A stretch of 64,000 nucleotides of DNA, taken from positions 32,560 to 96,559 of the forward strand of contig NZ_JOGO01000015.1 of NCBI RefSeq assembly GCF_000719475.1, written 5' to 3'. Source of the DNA: Streptomyces sp. NRRL F-5630. GTDB lineage: Bacteria > Actinomycetota > Actinomycetes > Streptomycetales > Streptomycetaceae. The notes under the pieces were generated by a model. It was not told the DNA's origin, made no database searches, and saw only the letters and a list, made by a program, of their open reading frames with translations. How positions within the stretch are numbered: the first letter of the stretch is position 1; each line of letters opens with the position of its first letter. The position numbers and the translations under genes were made by a program. This document shows positions 1 through 8,745 of this stretch, piece after piece.

Positions 1-676
1 GCCGGTAGTCGACCTGCCCGCCCGCCGCCCGGCCGATGTCGCGGGCCATCTCGGCGGGGGTCGGGTCGTCGCCCGCGACCTCGATGCGCTGCCCGCGCCA
101 GCGCACCGGGTCGTCGAGCACGGAGGCGACGAGCCGGCCGAGGTCGGCGCGGGCGACCTGCTGGAGGCGCCTGTCCGGCGGCAGCGCCATCGTGATCTCG
201 CCGTCCGCGACCTCCTGGAGTTCGCCGAAGACGTTGTCGTAGAAGTACGTGGGCGCGACGACCGTCGCGGGGAGTCCCGAGGCGGCGAGGATCTTCTCGG
301 TGTGCGCCTTGGTCTCGAAGTGCGGGATGCCGGTCCCCCGGTCTGCGCTCGCGACCGAGGCCATGACGAGGAAGGGCAGCGCGGAGCGGGCGGCGGCGTC
401 GATGATCGCGACGCCCTGCGCCTTCTCGGCGTCGAGGCCCGCCTCGAAGGGGGTCGTGACGGCGAAGGCGGCGGCCGCGCCCTGGAAGGCGGCGGCGAGC
501 GCGTCGGTGTCCTCCAGGTCGGCGCCGACCACCTCGACACCGGAGGCCGCGAGCGCACGCGCCCTGGTGTGCCCCGGATCGCGCACGACGGCCCGCACGG
601 GCCGCCCCGCCTCGCGCAGTGCCGTGACGACGGCACCGCCCTGTCCTCCGGTCGCCCCGAGTACGGCGATCTTCAT
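1..676 (-). CDS. NmrA-like NAD(P)-binding reductase (3' end cut by window)
   Basis: Reading leftwards from an ATG, the protein opens MKIAVLGATGGQGG, a Rossmann-fold nucleotide-binding loop (GATGGQG, residues 7-13) typical of NmrA/HSCARG-type atypical short-chain dehydrogenases. It continues with features of the family: an acidic VVGADLED segment after the second strand, an FLVMASVAS strand and APTYFYDN. About 225 residues are visible and the C-terminus lies outside the window. Members act as NAD(P)H sensors or as quinone or isoflavone reductases; the substrate cannot be told from sequence. It is divergent from the acetyltransferase at 1091. Confidence 0.85.
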   Translation of the reverse strand, partial: MKIAVLGATGGQGGAVVTALREAGRPVRAVVRDPGHTRARALAASGVEVVGADLEDTDALAAAFQGAAAAFAVTTPFEAGLDAEKAQGVAIIDAAARSALPFLVMASVASADRGTGIPHFETKAHTEKILAASGLPATVVAPTYFYDNVFGELQEVADGEITMALPPDRRLQQVARADLGRLVASVLDDPVRWRGQRIEVAGDDPTPAEMARDIGRAAGGQVDYR

Positions 677-1090
677 CGCACACCCTTCCTGCCGCTCCAC
701 ACCACCGGAAATCCCCGCCGACGCGTGCCCCGTCCCGCCCGAGCCCGCACGCACCCCCACCCTCGTCCCCCGGGGGCCGCCGGGCCAGGGGAGCGTGCCG
801 AACGGGCGAGCGGGCGGCCGGGCGAGCCCCTCCCCCGCCCAGGGCTCCCACCCGACCGGGCGCGACCAGGCCGGTGAGGCCCCGCTGCCGGTCTCCCGGC
901 CCGGGGCGCCCGCCCACCCACGCTGTCGCGCCCGACGTGGGCGTCCCGGCGAGGGAACCGGGACCACCCGGCTTTCCCCCGCCGCCGTGATCCGCCGCCT
1001 CCCCGGATGCCCACCGCTCGCGTCCCGTCCCCCGGCACGGCAAGCTGTCGGACACCGGCCGCGGTGGGCGGAGCGGGTGAGGGGAGAGCG
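677..1090. other. Divergent intergenic region, no gene supported
   Basis: This 414-bp stretch separates two divergent genes. Open frames cross it on both strands, but none has a convincing start, ribosome binding site or recognisable product. It probably holds the promoters of both neighbours. I could not pick a clear -35/-10 pair. Confidence 0.5.
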
Positions 1091-1408
1091 ATGAGCGAGA
1101 AGAGGGCCGCGGCCGAGGTGAGCGATCACCCCGAGGCGGACCGGTACGAGGCGACGATCGACGGCGAGGTCGCGGGGTTCGCCCAGTACATCCGCACGAA
1201 GGACCTCATCGCCTTCGTGCACACCGTCGTCGAGCCCGCCTTCGAGGGCCGGGGCGTGGGCAGCGCGCTCGTGAGGACGTCGCTCGACGAGGCGCGCGCC
1301 GCAGGGGTCTCGGTGCTCGCGGTGTGCCCCTTCTACTCCGGCTGGATCGCCCGGCACCCCGAGTACCAGGACCTGCTCTACGCGGAGCGGAGCAAGGTCA
1401 CCGACTGA
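1091..1408 (+). CDS. Small GNAT acetyltransferase (YjdJ/COG2388-like)
   Basis: A 105-aa protein with a compact GCN5-type fold. The acetyl-CoA-binding loop is visible as FEGRGVGSALVRTSLDEARA, followed by VSVLAVCPFYSGWIARHPEY, the Cys-Pro-Phe...HPEY signature of the short YjdJ/COG2388 acetyltransferases. The ATG was chosen because GGGGAGAG lies just upstream; a longer in-frame extension to 1007 has no ribosome binding site and no family match. The acceptor is unknown. Confidence 0.85.
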   Translation: MSEKRAAAEVSDHPEADRYEATIDGEVAGFAQYIRTKDLIAFVHTVVEPAFEGRGVGSALVRTSLDEARAAGVSVLAVCPFYSGWIARHPEYQDLLYAERSKVTD

Positions 1409-1454
1409 GCCACGGGCGAGGGGCCCCGAAGCGACGAGGCCGAGGAGCTGAGCG

Positions 1455-1733
1455 ATGCCGGACGTTCGACAGACGGCGGAAAGCGCCGAGGTGGTCGGAC
1501 GCCGCCCGAGCGGGGCGCTCCCGTGCCAGCGGCCGGGCCACCCGGAGCGGGCGCGCGTGCCGAGACGCCTCGCGCCGCCCGAGGACGGGGTGCTCCCCCC
1601 GCGCGGTGACCTCGCCGTCGCGACGCCGCGGGGGGAGCGGCGCGAGACGCGCTCCCCGTGGGGCGCCCGCGGCCACTCGGCGCACCGCCCCTTGCGCGAC
1701 CGGGCGGGGAGCCGCCGCGCGGCGCACGGCTGA
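1455..1733 (+). CDS. Small unknown protein (92 aa)
   Basis: I do not recognise this protein. It is Arg/Pro/Gly-rich, with no Cys, no signal peptide and no membrane segment. Three things argue that it is a gene. GAGGAG lies 7 nt before the ATG. Only about 6 of 92 codons end in A or T, and the G/C pattern over the three codon positions (high, lower, very high) is that of Streptomyces coding DNA. The stop codon is followed at once by a strong hairpin. Against it, the composition is low-complexity, so the frame could be open by chance. Confidence 0.45.
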   Translation: MPDVRQTAESAEVVGRRPSGALPCQRPGHPERARVPRRLAPPEDGVLPPRGDLAVATPRGERRETRSPWGARGHSAHRPLRDRAGSRRAAHG

Positions 1734-1770
1734 GGGCCGACCGGCCCCGAGGAGAGGGGCCGGTCGGCCC
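1734..1770 (+). terminator. Intrinsic terminator-like hairpin
   Basis: Perfect 15-bp stem (1734-1748 with 1756-1770) and a 7-nt loop, starting at the base after the TGA of the 92-aa ORF. There is no T-tract, which is common for Streptomyces terminators. It separates the acetyltransferase/small-ORF unit from xfp. Confidence 0.75.
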
Positions 1771-1901
1771 GCGTGCCGGGGCGGGTGGGGGGGAACGGGG
1801 AGGGAGCGGGTGCGGTGCCGTCGGCCGCCCCGGCGACCAGCGGCCACGCGCCGAGGCCGTGACCGACAGGTGTCACCAACCGCCGTGCTGAGAGGCTTGC
1901 G

Positions 1902-4295
1902 ATGCAGGAATTCACGTACGAGACACCGGCCCCCGTGGCACCCGAGCTTTCGGACACGGAGCTGGAGGCGCTGCTGGCGCACTGGCGGGCCGCCAACTAC
2001 CTGGCCGTCGGGCAGGTCTACCTCATGGACAACCCGCTGCTGCGGGAGCCGCTGCGCCCGGAGCAGATCAAGCCCCGCCTCCTCGGCCACTGGGGCACGG
2101 TCCCCGGGCTCAACCTCGTGTACACGCACCTCAACCGGCTGATCCGGCTGCGCCGGCAGCAGGCGGTGTGCATCTGGGGGCCGGGGCACGGTGGTCCCGG
2201 CGTCCTCGCGAACAGCTGGCTGGAGGGCTCGTACTCGGACATCTATCCGGACGTCAGCCGCGACGAGCCGGGCATGAAGCGCCTGTTCAAGCAGTTCTCG
2301 TTCCCCGGCGGGGTGCCGAGCCACGTCTCCCCGGAGCTGCCGGGCTCGATCCACGAGGGCGGGGAGCTGGGGTACTCGCTGCTGCACGCGTACGGCGCCG
2401 CCTTCGACAACCCGGACCTGCTCGTCGCCTGCGTCATCGGTGACGGCGAGTCGGAGACCGGCCCGCTCGCGGGCTCCTGGCACTCCAACAAGTTCCTCGA
2501 CCCGGTGCACGACGGCGCGGTCCTGCCGATCCTGCACCTCAACGGCTACAAGATCGCCAACCCGACCATCCTCGCGCGCCTGCCCGAGACGGAACTGCAC
2601 GACCTCCTGCGCGGGTACGGGTACCGGCCGATCGAGGTCGTGGGCGACGACCCGGCGCACGTGCACCGGCAGATGGCCGGGGCGCTCGCGCAGGCGGTCG
2701 GCAGGATCGACGAGATCCAGGCCGAGGCGCGCAGGGGCCGTTCCACGGACCGGGCGCACTGGCCGATGATCGTCCTGCGCACGCCGAAGGGCTGGACGGG
2801 CCCGGAGATGGTCGGCGGGCTGCCGGTCGAGGGCACGTGGCGCGCGCACCAGGTGCCGCTCGCCGAGGTGCGCACGGACCCGGAGCACCTGCGCCAGCTG
2901 GAGGAGTGGATGCGCTCCTACCGGCCCGAGGAGCTGTTCGACGAGCGGGGCCGGCCGCGCGCGCGGGTCCTGGAGTGCGTGCCGGACGGCGATCTGCGGC
3001 TCGGCTCCAGTCCGCACGCGAACGGCGGACGGCTCACGCGTTCCCTGCCCGCTCCCCCGCTGGAGGACTTCGCCGTCACGGTCGAACGGCCGGGTGCGAG
3101 CACGCACGAGCCGACCCGGGTGCTCGGCCAGTACCTCGCGCGGATCATGGACCTCACGGCGGACCGGCGGGACTTCCGCCTCATGGGGCCGGACGAGACG
3201 GCGTCGAACCGGCTGGGCGCCGTGTACGACGTGACGGCGAAGACGTGGCAGGAGGAGATCCTGCCGGTCGACGAGCACCTGACGCGCGACGGGCGGGTCA
3301 TGGAGGTGCTCTCGGAGCACATGTGCCAGGGCTGGCTGGAGGGGTACACCCTGACCGGCAGGCACGGCATGTTCTCCACGTACGAGGCGTTCGCGCACAT
3401 CATCGACTCGATGGCCAATCAGCACATCAAGTGGCTGGGCACCGCGCGGAAGCTGCCCTGGCGGGCGCCGGTGCCGTCCCTCAACTACCTGCTCTCCTCC
3501 CACGTGTGGCGGCAGGACCACAACGGCTTCTCGCACCAGGACCCGGGCTTCATCGACCACGTGCTCAACAAGAGCCCCGAGGTCGTACGGGTCTATCTGC
3601 CGCCGGACGCCAACACCGCCCTGTCCACGGCCGAGCACGTGCTCCAGAGCCGCGAGTACGTCAACGTCGTGATGGCAGGGAAGCAGCCCTCCTTCGACTG
3701 GCTGACGCTCGACGAGGCGCGGGGGCACTGCGCGCGCGGCGCCGGGATCTGGGAGTGGGCGGGCACCGAGGAGGGGCGCCTGCCCGATGTCGTGCTCGCC
3801 TGCGCCGGGGACACCCCGACGCTGGAGATCCTGGCCGCCGCGCAGATCCTGCGGCAGCGGCTCCCGGAGCTGGCGGTCAGGGTCGTGAACGTCGTGGACC
3901 TCGCCCGGCTCCTCCCGGCGAGCGAGCACCCGCACGGTATGCCCGACGCCGACTTCGACGGCCTCTTCACGAAGGACAAGCCGGTCATCTTCGCGTACCA
4001 CGGCTACCCGTGGCTGATCCACCGGCTCGCCTACCGCCGTGCCGTCCACCCTCACCTGCACGTGCGCGGATACAAGGAGCGCGGGACCACGACGACGCCG
4101 TTCGACATGGTCGTCCTCAACGACCTCGACCGCTACCGGCTCGTGATGGACGTCATCGACCGCGTGCCGGGGCTGGCGCAGCGGCAGGCGGCGCTGCGCC
4201 AGGAGGTGGCGGACACGCGCACGCGGCACCGCGCGTGGGTCCGGGAGTACGGTGAGGACCTGCCCGAAGTGGCGCAGTGGCACTGGGAAGGGTGA
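1902..4295 (+). CDS. xfp: Phosphoketolase (xylulose 5-P / fructose 6-P)
   Basis: A 797-aa thiamine-diphosphate enzyme of full family length. It cleaves xylulose 5-phosphate, and often fructose 6-phosphate, with phosphate to give acetyl phosphate plus glyceraldehyde 3-phosphate or erythrose 4-phosphate. Visible signatures: [10 protein letters not shown] (residues 91-100), [20 protein letters not shown] (140-159), the TPP/Mg site GDGESETG starting at 180, the [12 protein letters not shown] segment near 470 carrying the conserved glutamate, and the C-terminal [15 protein letters not shown] block. A GAGAGG ribosome binding site precedes the ATG. No acetate kinase or phosphotransacetylase is adjacent, so conversion of acetyl phosphate must rely on genes elsewhere. 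The MFS gene follows 88 bp downstream on the same strand. Confidence 0.97.
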   Translation: MQEFTYETPAPVAPELSDTELEALLAHWRAANYLAVGQVYLMDNPLLREPLRPEQIKPRLLGHWGTVPGLNLVYTHLNRLIRLRRQQAVCIWGPGHGGPGVLANSWLEGSYSDIYPDVSRDEPGMKRLFKQFSFPGGVPSHVSPELPGSIHEGGELGYSLLHAYGAAFDNPDLLVACVIGDGESETGPLAGSWHSNKFLDPVHDGAVLPILHLNGYKIANPTILARLPETELHDLLRGYGYRPIEVVGDDPAHVHRQMAGALAQAVGRIDEIQAEARRGRSTDRAHWPMIVLRTPKGWTGPEMVGGLPVEGTWRAHQVPLAEVRTDPEHLRQLEEWMRSYRPEELFDERGRPRARVLECVPDGDLRLGSSPHANGGRLTRSLPAPPLEDFAVTVERPGASTHEPTRVLGQYLARIMDLTADRRDFRLMGPDETASNRLGAVYDVTAKTWQEEILPVDEHLTRDGRVMEVLSEHMCQGWLEGYTLTGRHGMFSTYEAFAHIIDSMANQHIKWLGTARKLPWRAPVPSLNYLLSSHVWRQDHNGFSHQDPGFIDHVLNKSPEVVRVYLPPDANTALSTAEHVLQSREYVNVVMAGKQPSFDWLTLDEARGHCARGAGIWEWAGTEEGRLPDVVLACAGDTPTLEILAAAQILRQRLPELAVRVVNVVDLARLLPASEHPHGMPDADFDGLFTKDKPVIFAYHGYPWLIHRLAYRRAVHPHLHVRGYKERGTTTTPFDMVVLNDLDRYRLVMDVIDRVPGLAQRQAALRQEVADTRTRHRAWVREYGEDLPEVAQWHWEG

Positions 4296-4383
4296 GTCCG
4301 GCGATGGCCGACGGCGCGGACGCGGTGAACGGCCGGGCGACGGCTCCGGCCGGTGCTCCGGCGGCCGGCCGCCGGAGCACGCG

Positions 4384-5886
4384 ATGAGCGCCCCCGCCGC
4401 CGTGCCGAGGGCCGGTATCGCGCTGGCCTCGGGGCGCGGGCGCTGGGTGCTCGTGTGCGCGGTGCTCGCCTCGGGGATGTCGATGCTCGACGGGACGGTC
4501 GTCAACGTCGCGCTGCCGCGCATCGGGAGCGACCTCGACGTGTCGCTCGCGACGCTCCAGTGGATCGTCAACGCGTACATGCTCACGCTCTCGGCGCTCC
4601 TGCTCCTCGGCGGGGCGCTCGGCGACCGGCTCGGCAGGCGGCGCACGCTGGTCGCGGGCGTCGTGTGGTTCGCGCTCGCCTCGGCGCTGTGCGGCTTCGC
4701 GTGGGACGGCGGCCTGCTCATCGCGGCGCGGGCCCTCCAAGGGGTGGGCGGGGCCCTTCTGACGCCGGGTTCGCTCGCGCTCGTGCGGGCCTCGTTCCGT
4801 GAGGAGGACCAGGCGAAGGCGGTGGGCGCGTGGTCGGGGCTCACCGGGGTCGCGGGCGCGGTGGGGCCCTTCCTCGGCGGGTGGCTCATCGACGGACCGG
4901 GCTGGCGGTGGATCTTCTTCCTCAACCTGCCCCTCGGCGCGGTCGTCCTCGCGCTCGCGCTGCGGCACGTGCCTGAGAGCCGCGACCCGGCGGCGACGGG
5001 GCGCTTCGACTGGACGGGCGCGGCGCTCGGCGCGCTCTTCCTCGCGGGGATCAGCTACGCGCTCATCACGGCGAAGGGCGCGAGCCCCGGGCGGCTGCTC
5101 GTTCCGCTCGGGGTGGGGCTCGCGGCCGGCGTGGCGTTCCTCGCGGTGGAGCGGCGGGCACGGGAGCCGATGCTGCCGCTCGGTCTCTTCTCCTCGCGCC
5201 TGTTCAGTGTCACGAACCTCATGACGCTGTGCCTGTACGCGGCGATCGGCGGCGTGCTGTTCCTGCTGCCCGTGCAGTTGCAGAACGGTCTCGGGTACGA
5301 CGCGTTCGAAGCGGGCGTCGCGAGCCTGCCGATCACGCTGCTCATGCTCGTCCTGTCGGCTCCCTCGGGCGATCTGGCGCGGCGGATCGGGCCTCGGGTG
5401 CCCCTGACCGTGGGACCGCTGGTGGCCGCGGGCGGGGCGCTGCTGATGCTGCGGATCGCGCCGGGGGCCTCGTACTTCCCCGACATTCTCCCGGCGGTCG
5501 CGGTGATGGGGTTCGGGATGAGCGTCTTCGTGGCGCCGCTCACGGCGACGGTGCTCGCCTCGGTGGAGGCGGAGCGCGCGGGGCTCGCGAGCGGTGTGAA
5601 CAACACGGCGGCGCGCATCGCTCAGCTCCTCGTGGTCGCCGCGCTCCCGCTCGCCGTCGGCCTCTCGGACGACGCCTACCGCCACGCCCCGCAGGTCGAC
5701 GCGGCGTTCCACCGCGCGGCCTGGGGCATGGCCGGCCTGCTCGTCCTCGCGGCGGCCCTCGCCCTCTGCTTCGTACGGCGCCCCGGCGCACCGGCCCGCG
5801 GCCGGGAGACCGCCGAGCCGCGCTGCCGCACCCACGCGGGCCTCGCCGCTCCCCCGCTGGAGCCAGGCGACGGGGACCGGTGCTGA
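4384..5886 (+). CDS. MFS transporter, DHA2 (EmrB/QacA) type
   Basis: A 500-aa integral membrane protein with 13-14 hydrophobic segments, the size of the 14-TM drug:H+ antiporter-2 family. Motif A-like GDRLGRRR follows the second helix. The first helix carries SMLDGTVVNVALPRIG, the conserved D-x-T-x-V-N-x-A-L-P signature of this family. It probably exports a drug or metabolite by proton antiport. The start is the ATG at 4384; the in-frame extension upstream is low-complexity and shadows the 3' end of xfp. It is convergent with the mnh operon. Confidence 0.93.
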   Translation: MSAPAAVPRAGIALASGRGRWVLVCAVLASGMSMLDGTVVNVALPRIGSDLDVSLATLQWIVNAYMLTLSALLLLGGALGDRLGRRRTLVAGVVWFALASALCGFAWDGGLLIAARALQGVGGALLTPGSLALVRASFREEDQAKAVGAWSGLTGVAGAVGPFLGGWLIDGPGWRWIFFLNLPLGAVVLALALRHVPESRDPAATGRFDWTGAALGALFLAGISYALITAKGASPGRLLVPLGVGLAAGVAFLAVERRAREPMLPLGLFSSRLFSVTNLMTLCLYAAIGGVLFLLPVQLQNGLGYDAFEAGVASLPITLLMLVLSAPSGDLARRIGPRVPLTVGPLVAAGGALLMLRIAPGASYFPDILPAVAVMGFGMSVFVAPLTATVLASVEAERAGLASGVNNTAARIAQLLVVAALPLAVGLSDDAYRHAPQVDAAFHRAAWGMAGLLVLAAALALCFVRRPGAPARGRETAEPRCRTHAGLAAPPLEPGDGDRC

Positions 5887-5890
5887 GGCA

Positions 5891-5916
5891 GGGCGGCTGA
5901 CCCGCGCGGGCCGCCC
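5891..5916. terminator. Hairpin between convergent MFS and mnhG
   Basis: GGGCGGC (5891-5897) pairs with GCCGCCC (5910-5916), five bases after the MFS stop. It is a candidate bidirectional terminator, since mnhG also ends here from the other side. Confidence 0.45.
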
Positions 5917-6010
5917 CCACGTCCCTCCGGGCGAGCCGGTGGCGGGCGCGGCGCGCGACCTCGCGGCGGCACGACGAGCGCGGACCGGGGCGCGCGGCCG
6001 GGGTACGCCC

Positions 6011-6409
6011 CTACGGTCTCGGCGCGTCCCCCTCCGCCGCCGGACCCCCGTCGTCGTCCTCCTCCGGGCTCAGCTGCGGATCGAGGTCGTCGCGGACGAG
6101 GTCGTGGGCGACGAGCTGGCGGGTGCGGTAGGCGGAGCGGGCGACGAGGTGGGACGCGACGGGAGCGGTGAGGAACTGGAAGAAGACGACGAGGGCGAGG
6201 GCGCCGTTGTCGATGCCGTTGCGCAGCCTCAGCGCGACGCCCGCGACGATCAGGAGCAGGCCGAGGGTCTGCGGCTTGGTCGCGGAGTGGCTGCGCGCGA
6301 GGACATCAGGCAGCAGGAGCATCCCGAAGACGCCCAGGAGGCACTGGAGGCAGCCGAGGAGGAGGAGCACGGCCCCGGCGAGGTCGGCGGCGCGGGCCCA
6401 GGCGCTCAT
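6011..6409 (-). CDS. mnhG: Mrp/Mnh cation/H+ antiporter subunit G
   Basis: A 132-aa protein with three hydrophobic helices and the family signature GMLLLPDVLARSHSATKPQTLG. MnhG is a small subunit of the hetero-oligomeric Mrp Na+(K+)/H+ antiporter. The C-terminal 35 residues are an acidic, Asp/Glu-rich tail. Its ATG overlaps the mnhF stop (ATGA), so the two are translationally coupled. It is the last gene of the operon. Confidence 0.93.
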   Translation of the reverse strand: MSAWARAADLAGAVLLLLGCLQCLLGVFGMLLLPDVLARSHSATKPQTLGLLLIVAGVALRLRNGIDNGALALVVFFQFLTAPVASHLVARSAYRTRQLVAHDLVRDDLDPQLSPEEDDDGGPAAEGDAPRP

Positions 6410-6720
6410 CGGTGGTCTCCCTTGGGGGGTGCGGGCCTCGGGCGGTCGCGGACGGCGATGAAGCGGGCGATGCCGACGGAGCCCGTGAAGCCGAGGAAGG
6501 CGAGGACGAGCATCACCGGGATGTAGAAGGGGTCGCGGTCCCAGGCGGCCTTGACGCCGATGCCCGCGGTGATGAGCGCCGCGACGACGTCGAGCGCGAC
6601 GGCCCGGTCCAGCATCGAGGGGCCGCGCCAGATCCGTACGAGCAGCAGCGCGCCCGCGAGCACGACCATCGCCCCCGCCGCGAGGATCAGGTCCTTCTCC
6701 ACGGTGTCGAGCACACTCAT
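6406..6720 (-). CDS. mnhF: Mrp/Mnh cation/H+ antiporter subunit F
   Basis: A 104-aa three-helix protein with the conserved VRIWRGPSMLDRAVALDVVAAL stretch of MrpF, split here by a normal helix. GGAGGAG precedes the ATG and survives although an IS110-family element has inserted only a few bases further upstream, between mnhE and mnhF. In the ancestral operon the mnhE stop very probably overlapped this ATG. Transcription now has to read through about 1.4 kb of antisense insertion sequence or start inside it. Confidence 0.93.
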   Translation of the reverse strand: MSVLDTVEKDLILAAGAMVVLAGALLLVRIWRGPSMLDRAVALDVVAALITAGIGVKAAWDRDPFYIPVMLVLAFLGFTGSVGIARFIAVRDRPRPAPPKGDHR

Positions 6721-6729
6721 GTCTCCTCC

Positions 6730-6932
6730 GTAAGTTGTTGGGTGGCCCGGGAGGGCCGGGTGTGGCTTATGGTTTCTTGCCTTCAGTGGCTTCCGAGGAG
6801 TGGCCGCCCGGCTCTCCGGGGCGCCCTGGCTGCTGATTGAGATGTGCGCGCTTCGTGCGGTCGCTGATTACGGAGATGACAGCGGGGTGTTCCTCGGGCC
6901 GACGGCAAGCCGGGCGGAACGAGGAGGGGCGA
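6730..6932 (+). ncRNA. Candidate IS110 bridge (seek) RNA region
   Basis: IS110-group elements encode a structured guide RNA in the long left non-coding end. This one has about 200 nt there, containing a perfect GGCCC/GGGCC hairpin with a GGGA loop at 6744-6757 and a second GC-rich stem-loop around 6802-6825. Position and length fit; the guide loops were not assigned. This is an inference from family knowledge. Confidence 0.4.
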
Positions 6933-8140
6933 GTGAGCGAGCGACAGGCCCGGGTATGGGCCGGTGTCGATGCCGGTAAGGGCCACCACTCCACTGGACT
7001 GCGGTGGTCGATGAATCCGGCGCGACCTTGTGGTCGAAGAAGGTCGACAACGACGAGTCGGCGATCCTGACCGCGCTCGGCGAGATCCTCGACCTGGCGG
7101 ACCAGGTCCACTGGGCGGTGGACATCTCCGGGACGTCCTCCGCACTGCTGCTGGCCCTGCTCGCGGCGCACGGCCAGCAGGCCGTCTACGTGCCCGGACG
7201 CACCGTCAACCGCATGTCGGGCGCCTACCGGGGTGAGGCGAAGACCGATGCCCGTGACGCCTACGTCATCGCCGAGACCGCCCGCCACCGCAACGACTTC
7301 GCCACGATCGACGTGCCCGCGCAGCTGGCCGCCGACCTCGCGCTGCTGACCGCTCACCGCGCCGACCTCGTGGCCGACCGGGTGCGGATGATCAACCGTC
7401 TGCGCGACGTGCTGACCGGCGTCTTCCCCGCGCTGGAGCGGGCCTTCGACTACAGCAGCCACAAGGGCGCTCTCGTTCTGCTGACGGGCTACCAGACCCC
7501 GGCCGCCATCCGCCGCCGCGGCCGGGCAAGGCTGACGGCCTGGCTGGCCAACCGCGGCGTGCGCGGCGCCGACATGGTCGCCACGAGCGCGCTGGAAGCC
7601 GCCCAGGCCCAGCAGACCGCGCTGCCCGGCGAGGACGTCGCGGCCCAGATCGTCGCCGACCTGGCCGCCCAGATCCTGGCCCTGGACGACCGGCTGAAGC
7701 GGATCGACAAGCAGATCCGCGAGACGTTCCGCAGTCATCCCCAGGCCGAGATCATCGAGTCCCTGCCCGGCATGGGACCGATCCTCGGTGCCGAGTTCGT
7801 CGTCGCGGCCGGCGACCTGTCGGCCTATGCCGACTCCGGCCACCTGGCGTCGGCGGCCGGGCTGGTGCCCGTCCCGCGTGACTCCGGCCGCCGCACCGGC
7901 AATCTGCACCGGCCCAAGCGCTACAGCCGCCGCCTGCGCAGGGTCTTCTACATGTCCGCGCAGACCAGCATCATCCGCGAGGGACCGAACCGGGACTTCT
8001 ACCTCAAGAAGCGCGGTGAGGGCTGCAAGCACGTCCAGGCTGTCATCGCCCTGGCCCGCCGACGGGCGAGCGTGTTGTGGGCCCTGCTGCGTGACGGACG
8101 GATATTCACCTCCGCCCCGCCGGTCACGCACGCGGCTTGA
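6933..8140 (+). pseudogene. IS110-family transposase, frameshifted
   Basis: A GTG with GGAGGGG upstream opens VSERQARVWAGVDAGKGHH, which carries the first catalytic aspartate of the RuvC-like DEDD domain. That frame then runs into unrelated sequence, while the remaining 378 codons (from 7004) continue in the -1 frame with VVDESGATLW, then GEAKTDARDAYVIAETAR (DEDD acidic residues) and the C-terminal IS116/IS110/IS902 domain with LPGMGPILGAE and SAQTS. Removing TCCAC near 6990 would give GKGHHWTAVVDESG, as expected for the family, so a 5-bp (or 2-bp) insertion probably broke the gene. No slippery heptamer is present, so programmed frameshifting is unlikely. A sequencing error is possible. Confidence 0.85.
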
Positions 8141-8145
8141 CTTCG

Positions 8146-8745
8146 TCATTGAGACTCCTCGGGGGGCGGTGCCGCGGCGCGGCGGACGTCCTCGGCCGTG
8201 CCGAAGGCCCGTGCGGTGAGCCGTTCGGTGTGCCACACGGAGCGGCGGGCGCGGTCGATCTGCTGGGGGTCGTCGGCGTCGAGCACGTGGACGAAGAGCG
8301 TCGCCGTCGCCTGCCGGACCTCGATGACGGAGCCGCCGGGGACGGCCGAGACGGCGAGGGCCGTCGCGGTGAGCATGAGATCGCTGCGGCAGCGCAGCGG
8401 CACGGCGACGACGGCGGCGGGGTACGGCCCCGGGGTGAAGGTCATGCGCGTGACCCGGACGCTGGAGACGGCCATGTCCCACAGCAGGTAGAGCACGAGG
8501 TGGGCGATGCCGAGCGGGCGCAGTCGCAGCCCGAGGTCGACGGCGGGCAGCGGGAAGAGGAGGCACACGGCGACGCCGACGACGATCCCGTTGAGGAGGT
8601 TCGCCCAGGAGAGGGTGCCCCACAGCAGGACCCAGATGACGGTGAGCCAGGCGATGAGCGGCAGGTCGATGACACGCCTGCTGGTGCCCCCGCCGAGGGT
8701 CCAGCTGTACGGGGAGCGTCGGTTGCCCCGGAAGAGGATGCTCAA
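8146..8745 (-). CDS. mnhE: Mrp/Mnh cation/H+ antiporter subunit E
   Basis: A 199-aa protein with N-terminal hydrophobic helices (LPLIAWLTVIWVLLWGTLSW, then NGIVVGVAVCLLFPLP) and the MrpE signature LLWDMAVSSVRVTR. The start is TTG, overlapping the mnhD stop (TTGA), which fixes the start. The final two codons (Ser-Gln) and the stop come from the inserted IS110 element; the original end was probably Thr-stop. The change is tiny, so the protein should work, but its coupling to mnhF is lost. Confidence 0.92.
   Translation of the reverse strand: MSILFRGNRRSPYSWTLGGGTSRRVIDLPLIAWLTVIWVLLWGTLSWANLLNGIVVGVAVCLLFPLPAVDLGLRLRPLGIAHLVLYLLWDMAVSSVRVTRMTFTPGPYPAAVVAVPLRCRSDLMLTATALAVSAVPGGSVIEVRQATATLFVHVLDADDPQQIDRARRSVWHTERLTARAFGTAEDVRRAAAPPPEESQ

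Larger units (their letters stand above)
6725..8156 (+). mobile_element. IS110-family insertion sequence (about 1.43 kb)
   Basis: The element lies exactly between mnhE and mnhF, antisense to the operon. The hexamer CTCCTC occurs at both junctions (6723-6728 and 8155-8160), 1432 bp apart, so one copy belongs to the target. Joining the flanks restores GAGGAGACATGAGTG: mnhE would end Glu-Glu-Thr-stop with its TGA overlapping the mnhF ATG. The layout, about 200 bp of non-coding left end, one transposase gene and only about 15 bp after its stop, is that of IS110-group rather than IS1111-group elements. There are no terminal inverted repeats, as expected. Exact ends are uncertain within the hexamer. 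Confidence 0.85.

Noticed and set aside
1398..4925. 1175-aa ORF antisense to xfp
   Set aside because: Arg/Pro/Val low-complexity product with no motif; it exists because GC-rich codons leave few stops on the complement. The sense strand encodes a full phosphoketolase.
6933..7012. Programmed -1 frameshift in the IS110 transposase
   Set aside because: IS110 transposases are normally single-frame, and no slippery heptamer is near the break. A small insertion explains it better.
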